Origin: Opitutaceae bacterium
GTDB lineage: Bacteria > Verrucomicrobiota > Verrucomicrobiae > Opitutales > Opitutaceae
Direction of reading: 5' to 3'
Assembly (NCBI GenBank): GCA_031266495.1
Contig: JAISAX010000961.1
Span: 1-17,617 of the forward strand
Length of the DNA: 17,617 nucleotides
Part shown: one piece after another, positions 12,485 to 17,617 of the stretch
Position numbering within the stretch: position 1 is the first letter of the stretch
Layout of the letters: the number at the start of each line of letters is the position of its first letter
The notes under the pieces: generated by a model
Database searches by the model: none
What the model was told of the DNA's origin: nothing
Seen by the model: the letters and a program-made list of their open reading frames with translations, nothing else
Program-made: the position numbers and the translations under genes

Positions 12485-15328
12485 ATGAAAAGAGTTCCCC
12501 CGGTTATCGCTCTTCTCGTTCCGCTGCTTCCAGTCAGCGGGGCATGGTCACAGCCTGTTGACGGCAACACGCCCTGGCCCGGGCAGTTCGAACACTATGT
12601 GAACGCTCCGATCCCGGCCGCGCCGACGGTGGCGGGAGGCGGCGGGATTTCCGCCGGATTCGATGCGTTGCTGCATGCGCTGCCCGAGCCAGTCCGCTGG
12701 CCGGTGCTCTGGCAGACGCTCGCCGAGGAAAGATCCCGCGCGACCCCCGGTTCGGACCGGCAGCGCCGGCTCCAGGCCGGAGTCTGGCTGCTGGCCTGGC
12801 TCAACGGCGACCGCGAGACCCTCGCCCGCGAAATCGGCGAAAAACTCTCCGGCGAACCCCTCGCATCGGCCCCGGCGCTGCAAGCCCTGCAGCGCGCCGC
12901 CATCCCGGCGGCCGAACTTTCCCCGCGCAATCGCGTACGGCGGTTCAACCAGGTGCTGGCCGACATCGAAAACGCTACCCGGCGCCCCTCCCCCCCCCCC
13001 CTGGTGCCCACGCCCGACATCGCGGCCTCGCTGACGCCTGCCACGGCGGAGGCCGTCCTCACCCGGGCGTTGCGGTTGCCCGTGGTGCTCGACCTGCGCA
13101 GCGCCGGCGCGGAGACCGCCGCGCTCGCCCGCAAACTCGCCCTCGCCAAAATCGCCACCCTGCAAGCGCCCCAATGGCTGCTGGCCGCCGACAGCCAGGG
13201 GGCCGACCTGTTCGAGGCGCTGGCCAACCGCTTCCGCGAAGGCAACGAACAACAAGCCGGCTACACGCTGGCCCGCAACTATTACCTGGGCGCGCTCGTG
13301 CTCGCCAACCGCGTGGATCCCGCGCTCGCCCTGGTGGCCAACCTGCCACCGGAGGCGGTGGTGACGATCCCGGCTCCGGTCCGTGACGAAATCATGCGCC
13401 GCAATCGCGGGGAAACCCTCTGGCTCGTGCTCCAGGGAGTGACCCGGCGCGCCCCTTCGGGCGCGGCCTGGGAGGTCTTTTTCCGGCTGTCGCAACACCT
13501 GGGCCGGCTGTCCGCCTTCACTTCGCTGGCGCAGGAGATCGCGGACGACCGGGCGCGCACGCCGGCGGTCCGCTTCCGGGCCGCCCGCTGCCTCGCCGCG
13601 GCCGAACTCGCCGGCGCCACTCCCGACGCCGGCATCGCCCGCCTCCGCAAGCTGCTCGCGGAAAAACAGGTATTGCCCGCCATCCGCGACGAGCAGGCGA
13701 CCATTGCCCGCCAGCTTCTGGAGATCGCCGACCTGCGCGGCGACGCCGCCCTTTTCGACGAAACCCTTGCGGCCGGCCGCAGCCTGATCGAGGCGCGCCG
13801 GACGAGCCAGCCGGCCCTCTGGCCGGAAGCCGTCGGCGCGCTCGCCCGCCACCTGCTGACGCTGAAGCACCCGGCCGAGGCGCTTGCCCTCACGGCGCCC
13901 GTCACCGATCCCGCCGCCCCCGCCGCCGCCGCCTGGTCCCCCGCCGCCCGGCAACAACTCCTCGCCGACCATCTTGCGGCGCTTGTCGCCCTCGAAAAAT
14001 GGGGCGACGCCGTTGCGCTCCTGCGCGACAACCCCGGCTGGGGCGCGGCCGATCTGGCCGACCTGATCCGCACCGGAGTCCGCTCCGGCGACACCCCCGC
14101 CGGTTATCTCGCGGCGCGAGCCCTCCTTGAACACACCGGTGACAAATCCGCCGCCCGCCAGATCCTCGAAGCCCAGGTCTTCGCCACCCCGTCGTTCGAC
14201 GCCGCTTACCGGACATGGCTCCGCATCGCAGGCATCGATACGCTGACACTGCTCGACCGGCTCGTGCAGCAAGACCGGTACGAGCCGCGTCCCCTGATCT
14301 GGAAATCCCGGGTCGAGACGATGCTCGGCAACACCGAGGCCGCGCTCGCCACGCTACGGATCGCTGCCGGCGTCGATCCGACCGACAACGCCAGCCCGCC
14401 CGCCGACCGGATGCGTGTGTACGAATTCGTTTCCGAGGCACTGAAAAAGAAGGGCGACCTGGAGACGGCGGAGTTTTTCGGCAATGTCCTGAAAGCCGTC
14501 CACCTCACGTCCGAAGGCGACCGGTGGAGCCGGGCCGGCCTCACGCCCCGGGGGCTCGAGCGCTACCAGGAAGCCCTGAAGTTTTTTCCGAACGGCAGCG
14601 CCGCGCTCTGGCGGGCAACCTTTGCCTTCGAGCGCCAGGGGCGGCACGACGAGGCGATCACCGCGTTTCGCCGTGCCTGCGAATTCATGGCGGACAGCAT
14701 CAACCGCCTCGGCAGCCCCTTCGTTGACGCCGATGCCGACGCCGCCTCCGGCAGCGGCGGCCCCCGCTGGTTCGGCGGTCCGGCGACGCAGGCGATCGCC
14801 GAGGAAACCTTTGACAAACTTTCGAGGCGCCAGCCCGGCCGTCCGCAATACGCGTTCCTGACGGGCATCCTGCGCGAGGAACAGGGACGGACGGCGGAGG
14901 CGGTGAAGTTTTATCAGCGCGCGGTGCAGATCGATCCGTTCCAGCTCGGCGCGTGGGGGCGCCTGGCCGGGCTCCTCGACCGCACGGACCTGTCCGCCAA
15001 GGAACGCGACGAGGTGTTTTTCAATATCCTGGAACTGGATCCGGCCGGCCGTTATTTCCGGTCCGACCTGTCGCGGGTGTCCGATCAGGAGCGCCTGTGG
15101 AAACAGCTCGACAAAAACGAACGCCGCCGGGCAGCCGTGGCCGTCCCCGCCACCCTCTGGCCGCTCAAGGCCTCGGCCGCCCGCCTTGACGGCAACCCCG
15201 GGGCGCAGGCAGGGCAGGCGGGCGTGTCTTCCACAACCGCGTCGTCCTCGCGCAACGATCCGGCACACTGGCTGGGCCGGCAGGAATTCGTGCGGACGCT
15301 GGAAGCATACCTGCGAACGTTACAGTGA
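12485..15328 (+). CDS. large exported TPR-like repeat protein
   Basis: A 947-residue protein with a signal peptide (MKRVPPVIALLVPLLPVSGA, cut near AWS-QP). Nearly all the rest is alpha-helical Ala/Leu-rich repeats of tetratricopeptide type, for example RNYYLGALVLANRVDPALAL, GNTEAALATLRIAAGVDP, ALWRATFAFERQGRHDEAIT and GRTAEAVKFYQRAVQIDPFQ. Such proteins usually scaffold periplasmic or outer-membrane assemblies; the partner is not shown. The start ATG at 12485 is chosen for the signal peptide. There is no Shine-Dalgarno. Codons 169-173 contain C12 (12990-13001, encoding S-P-P-P-L). Loss of one C would shift reading to a frame that stops at 13032-13034, about 12 codons on. A Pro/Ala-rich segment near residues 475-485 (DPAAPAAAAWSPAA) looks like a linker. 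It stands alone between repeat elements. Confidence 0.85.
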   Translation: MKRVPPVIALLVPLLPVSGAWSQPVDGNTPWPGQFEHYVNAPIPAAPTVAGGGGISAGFDALLHALPEPVRWPVLWQTLAEERSRATPGSDRQRRLQAGVWLLAWLNGDRETLAREIGEKLSGEPLASAPALQALQRAAIPAAELSPRNRVRRFNQVLADIENATRRPSPPPLVPTPDIAASLTPATAEAVLTRALRLPVVLDLRSAGAETAALARKLALAKIATLQAPQWLLAADSQGADLFEALANRFREGNEQQAGYTLARNYYLGALVLANRVDPALALVANLPPEAVVTIPAPVRDEIMRRNRGETLWLVLQGVTRRAPSGAAWEVFFRLSQHLGRLSAFTSLAQEIADDRARTPAVRFRAARCLAAAELAGATPDAGIARLRKLLAEKQVLPAIRDEQATIARQLLEIADLRGDAALFDETLAAGRSLIEARRTSQPALWPEAVGALARHLLTLKHPAEALALTAPVTDPAAPAAAAWSPAARQQLLADHLAALVALEKWGDAVALLRDNPGWGAADLADLIRTGVRSGDTPAGYLAARALLEHTGDKSAARQILEAQVFATPSFDAAYRTWLRIAGIDTLTLLDRLVQQDRYEPRPLIWKSRVETMLGNTEAALATLRIAAGVDPTDNASPPADRMRVYEFVSEALKKKGDLETAEFFGNVLKAVHLTSEGDRWSRAGLTPRGLERYQEALKFFPNGSAALWRATFAFERQGRHDEAITAFRRACEFMADSINRLGSPFVDADADAASGSGGPRWFGGPATQAIAEETFDKLSRRQPGRPQYAFLTGILREEQGRTAEAVKFYQRAVQIDPFQLGAWGRLAGLLDRTDLSAKERDEVFFNILELDPAGRYFRSDLSRVSDQERLWKQLDKNERRRAAVAVPATLWPLKASAARLDGNPGAQAGQAGVSSTTASSSRNDPAHWLGRQEFVRTLEAYLRTLQ
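12990..13001 (+). repeat. C12 tract inside the TPR gene
   Basis: Twelve cytosines following CCCCT lie in frame at codons 169-173 of the TPR gene. It is the only tract of ten or more Cs in the window that is within a gene. Confidence 0.95.
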
Positions 15329-15345
15329 GGTTTTGATGCCGGACC

Positions 15346-15395
15346 GGAGCGGCGGCATTCCTGCCGCTGCGCCGAGGCGCGAAGCGCCTCGCTCC
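15346..15395. repeat. cloverleaf-like palindromic repeat (three-way junction)
   Basis: GGAGC (15346-15350) pairs with GCTCC (15391-15395). Inside are two perfect hairpins: GCGGCA-TTCC-TGCCGC (15352-15367) and GAGGCGC-GAA-GCGCCTC (15374-15390). The 50-bp unit lies 18 bp past the TPR gene stop, in the convergent gap before the second regulator, where it could end transcription from one or both sides. The shape is typical of dispersed REP-type elements. Confidence 0.7.
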
Positions 15396-15410
15396 TCGCC
15401 CTCCGCCACT

Positions 15411-15423
15411 CCCCCCCCCCCCC
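15411..15423 (+). repeat. C13 homopolymer tract
   Basis: Thirteen cytosines, the longest run in the window, lie in the convergent gap between the TPR gene and the second LacI-type regulator, 16 bp after the cloverleaf-like repeat. Confidence 0.9.
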
Positions 15424-15464
15424 GGCCCCTTCGCCCCCGCTTGGGTAGAGTAGGCTGTTGATGG

Positions 15465-16589
15465 CTACTGATGGTTGTTGGCGGTTGTTGATGGATTTTT
15501 TTTCAACCGGTCCGGGGGGGGCGCGGTCCGTCCATCGACCCACGAGCACTCGATGAACACGGTTTTCGGTTTCGCGGGCAGGCCGAGCTGGTTGGCGTTG
15601 AGTTGTTCGACGACGAGATCGAGTGCCGCCGCGCCGATGTCGGGTCGCTGCTCGTCCACGCCGGCAAACAGCGGGTCTTCGATGTGCAGCAGCGCGAACC
15701 CGCAATCCTCCGGCACGTGCACGCCGCCCGCTTGCAACCAGTCGCATACCTGGCGAAACGACAGCACCACGTCGGGACGGTATTGGCGCATCCACGACAG
15801 CACCGTTTCCAGACGCCAGTCGTCCGCCACGAGTGGCGGCACCACGCGCGATTGGGGGAGTCCGTTTTGCTCCAGCAAGGCGCTCGCCAGCCAAAGCCGC
15901 GCCACGCGTCTGTTCAGTTCAGAGGAGAGTGCGAGGCCGATCCGCCGATATCCGAGGCGAGCCAGTTCGCGCCACGCGAGATGCACCGCATTGACGTAAT
16001 GAGCGCATGCGCGATGCAGCCCCACATTGTGCAGCGAGAACGCGCCGCAGGTGGAGCATGCGAAGTGTTCCCACTCCAGCTCGACCACCACGCCTGTCTG
16101 CGCTAAAGGGGCGACCAGAACTCCGCGAATCCCGCGCGCCCTTAAAATCTCGCTCAACCGATGCCCGCTCATGCCTGGCGCCGTGAACCAGAATTCTTCG
16201 ATACGATAACCCAGCTCTCGCGCGCGCGCCGTTGCCCCCGCGTGAAACGCCACGCTGGCCGGGTTGTCGCGCCATGCTGTCGCCGTTGCGTGAGTCGTTA
16301 TCCACGCCACCGTTTCCGAAGCGGAATCCGACACCCGGCTCCGCCGCAAGCGTGCCATGAGTTGCGACACCGCCGGGTCCGGACGATAGCCGAGTTGCAC
16401 GGCAATGCGTTTGATCCGCTGGCGCGTGGCGACCGGGATCATCGGGTCATCGCGCAACGAGCGCGACACCGTCATCTGGCTGACTTTCGCCTCTTCCGCC
16501 ACGGTGGCCATGGTGACGCGCACTTCACGCGCGTCTGGCGTATTGTGGGGACTGTGTTTCGAGGTCCGGGGGAGGGGCGGAGTTTTCAC
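15465..16589 (-). CDS. LacI-type transcriptional regulator
   Basis: A 374-residue DNA-binding regulator. The helix-turn-helix is at 25-45 (VTMATVAEEAKVSQMTVSRSL), followed by IAVQLGYRPDP and a sugar-binding-like effector domain (RARELGYRIEEFWF, ILRARGIRGVLVAP, LARLGYRRIGLALS, PEDCGFALLHIEDP). It is a distant paralogue of the regulator at 174. The GTG at 16589 lies within a 19-bp palindrome; an in-frame GTG at 16523 gives MRVTMATVAEEAK, closer to the family's usual N-terminus, and the 22 residues between are Pro/Ser/His-rich, so the later start is a good alternative. It is divergent from the PEP-CTERM gene at 16695, and the palindrome between them suggests control of itself and possibly of that gene. 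The last 20 residues are encoded after a C8 run (15514-15521) and form a basic, Asn-rich tail. Confidence 0.88.
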   Translation of the reverse strand: MKTPPLPRTSKHSPHNTPDAREVRVTMATVAEEAKVSQMTVSRSLRDDPMIPVATRQRIKRIAVQLGYRPDPAVSQLMARLRRSRVSDSASETVAWITTHATATAWRDNPASVAFHAGATARARELGYRIEEFWFTAPGMSGHRLSEILRARGIRGVLVAPLAQTGVVVELEWEHFACSTCGAFSLHNVGLHRACAHYVNAVHLAWRELARLGYRRIGLALSSELNRRVARLWLASALLEQNGLPQSRVVPPLVADDWRLETVLSWMRQYRPDVVLSFRQVCDWLQAGGVHVPEDCGFALLHIEDPLFAGVDEQRPDIGAAALDLVVEQLNANQLGLPAKPKTVFIECSWVDGRTAPPPDRLKKNPSTTANNHQ

Positions 16590-16604
16590 GTTAGGCTAAC
16601 GTGA
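16586..16604. promoter_or_regulatory. perfect 19-bp palindrome, probable LacI-type operator
   Basis: TCACGTTAG-G-CTAACGTGA has 9-bp arms and a single central base. It lies in the divergent gap of the second LacI-type regulator and the PEP-CTERM gene, 90 bp before the latter's ATG. Binding would overlap the regulator's GTG 16589 start or, with the later GTG 16523, its promoter or leader. LacI-family regulators usually bind such perfect or near-perfect palindromes, often beside their own gene. Binding is inferred. Confidence 0.6.
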
Positions 16605-16694
16605 CGAGCCGCTTCCCTGAAATCAAGGCCGCTGGCAGTGTCGCCGGGTTTTCCCGAGTCTAAACAAAACAAAAACCATCAGTCCTGATTACCT

Positions 16695-17537
16695 ATGAAA
16701 CTACAAAAATTCGCGGTTCTCGCCGCATCGTTTGGCGTCCCTCTGTGTCTGCACGCGGTTACTCTTGCCACCTGGGATTTCGAATCCGGCACCACCGGAT
16801 CCGCGCCTGCGGGGGCAGGCGTGTTTGTTGCCGGTGCGGGCGAGGCCAACTCGGTGGTCATTGTCGGCGATTCTTCCACCCCGGCCGATCCTTTTGCGAG
16901 TTCGGGCAACCAAAGCCTCTACATCACCCGGCCGTCAGCCGGCTCCACCGGGCAGGCCGTGGCCCAGTTCTCCCTGCCATCCGACACGGGCATACTCGCT
17001 TCCGGCACAATCAGTTTTGACCTGTATGTGGTCGGCAATGACAGTGCAGACGGGGTCATCGAAATCGAGCTTGGCACTCTCGGGACAAGCGACGGCTCGG
17101 TCACCGCCAGTGAAAGGAAAAACTCCGTGGCAGCCCTTCAGTTCTGGACCAGGTCGGGATCGATACGCTCTTACTCGGGCGGTATCGTCGCCGGGAATCT
17201 TTCCGCCTTCAACCAGACCCTTGTCCTCAATGCCAAAAACACGGTTTCCATTTCCTGGGACGTTACCGCTGGCACTTACGCGGTTTCCATCAACGGCACT
17301 GCCCTGACCAAAGGAGCAGGCGGCTCGGTTGTGAACTCGTTTGGAGTCACGACTGCACAGGCGGGGGTATCAGACGTCCGCTTTACCACCAACAATGCCA
17401 ACGGCGCGGCATTCTACGTGGACAACCTGACCATCAACGGGACGCCCATTCCCGAGCCTGGTAACGTGGCTGCCCTCATCGCCGCAGTCTCCATTGCAGG
17501 CAGTATCGCTTGCCGTCACATTCGTTCCACAAGGTAA
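16695..17537 (+). CDS. PEP-CTERM exported protein, LamG-like
   Basis: A 280-residue secreted protein. A signal peptide (MKLQKFAVLAASFGVPLCLHA, cut near LHA-VT) is followed by ATWDFESGTTG, a common opening of concanavalin-like PEP-CTERM proteins, and a strand-rich Gly/Ser/Thr/Ala-rich body of about 225 residues with SFDLYVVGNDSADGVIEIEL and AAFYVDNLTINGTP. The tail IPEPGNVAALIAAVSIAGSIACRHIRSTR's PEP box, hydrophobic span and basic end (residues 252-280) is the exosortase sorting signal. Ligand is unknown; a matrix or surface role is typical of the class. The gene is divergent from the second LacI-type regulator, with a 19-bp palindrome between. ATG 16695 has no Shine-Dalgarno but is fixed by the signal peptide. 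Confidence 0.87.
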   Translation: MKLQKFAVLAASFGVPLCLHAVTLATWDFESGTTGSAPAGAGVFVAGAGEANSVVIVGDSSTPADPFASSGNQSLYITRPSAGSTGQAVAQFSLPSDTGILASGTISFDLYVVGNDSADGVIEIELGTLGTSDGSVTASERKNSVAALQFWTRSGSIRSYSGGIVAGNLSAFNQTLVLNAKNTVSISWDVTAGTYAVSINGTALTKGAGGSVVNSFGVTTAQAGVSDVRFTTNNANGAAFYVDNLTINGTPIPEPGNVAALIAAVSIAGSIACRHIRSTR

Positions 17538-17563
17538 CATCCCCGTCCGGCACTACACGCGGG

Positions 17564-17616
17564 AACGGGAGGCAGAACCATTTCCTTCTCCCTTCTCCCG
17601 TCTCCCGCCTCCCGTT
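17564..17616 (+). terminator. inverted repeat and CTCCCG tandem tract after the PEP-CTERM gene
   Basis: AACGGGAGGC (17564-17573) is the exact complement of GCCTCCCGTT (17607-17616), a 10-bp stem with a 33-base loop made largely of TTCTCCC/TCTCCCG units, ending in TTT at the window edge. It could end transcription of the PEP-CTERM gene. The tandem units match, in reverse complement, the CGGGAGRR repeat at 50-73. The window edge hides any further structure. Confidence 0.45.
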
Positions 17617-17617
17617 T

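Noticed and set aside
12548..14272. 574-codon minus-strand open frame
   Set aside because: Antisense to the TPR gene; the product is Gly/Arg/Gln-rich and low in complexity.

Overview
The window looks like chromosomal DNA of a high-GC Verrucomicrobiota bacterium, most likely of the family Opitutaceae. The grounds are two PEP-CTERM-tailed secreted proteins, two divergent LacI-type regulators of a kind abundant in that family, a lone pseudopilin beside a large exported protein, weak or absent Shine-Dalgarno sites, and gaps filled with palindromic and short tandem repeats. The taxonomic call is an inference from style; no rRNA or marker gene is present.

Layout. 1-1305: a possible gene end, then a LacI-type regulator (174-1244) behind a palindromic operator candidate and followed by a hairpin terminator. 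1377-6155: an AAA ATPase with a C-terminal PD-(D/E)XK-like nuclease domain, a GH1 beta-glucosidase, and a convergent DUF4143-type AAA ATPase. 6156-9625: a type IV pseudopilin-like protein and an 878-residue exported protein with a predicted lectin-like, alpha/alpha-barrel and beta-sandwich layout. 9626-12262: a repeat-packed gap, an anonymous 221-residue protein, a cysteine-free formylglycine-generating-enzyme-like PEP-CTERM protein, a small gene without a clear start, and a 155-bp CGCTAAA inverted-repeat element. 12485-15328: a 947-residue exported TPR-like protein. 15346-17617: a cloverleaf-like repeat, a second LacI-type regulator (minus strand) and a divergent PEP-CTERM protein sharing a 105-bp promoter region with a perfect 19-bp palindrome.

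How it may fit together. GH1, the secreted 878-residue protein, the pseudopilin and the LacI-type regulators are consistent with sugar-responsive use of polysaccharide, with cell-surface or matrix proteins (PEP-CTERM) alongside. No exosortase, transporter or sulfatase gene lies in the window, so the pathway is incomplete here.

The most unusual signal is five runs of 10-13 cytosines, all on the plus strand: one in frame inside the TPR gene, one touching the Shine-Dalgarno of the 878-residue gene, and three in intergenic DNA. They are candidate slippage-prone switches. No CRISPR array, tRNA, rRNA, transposase or integrase was found.
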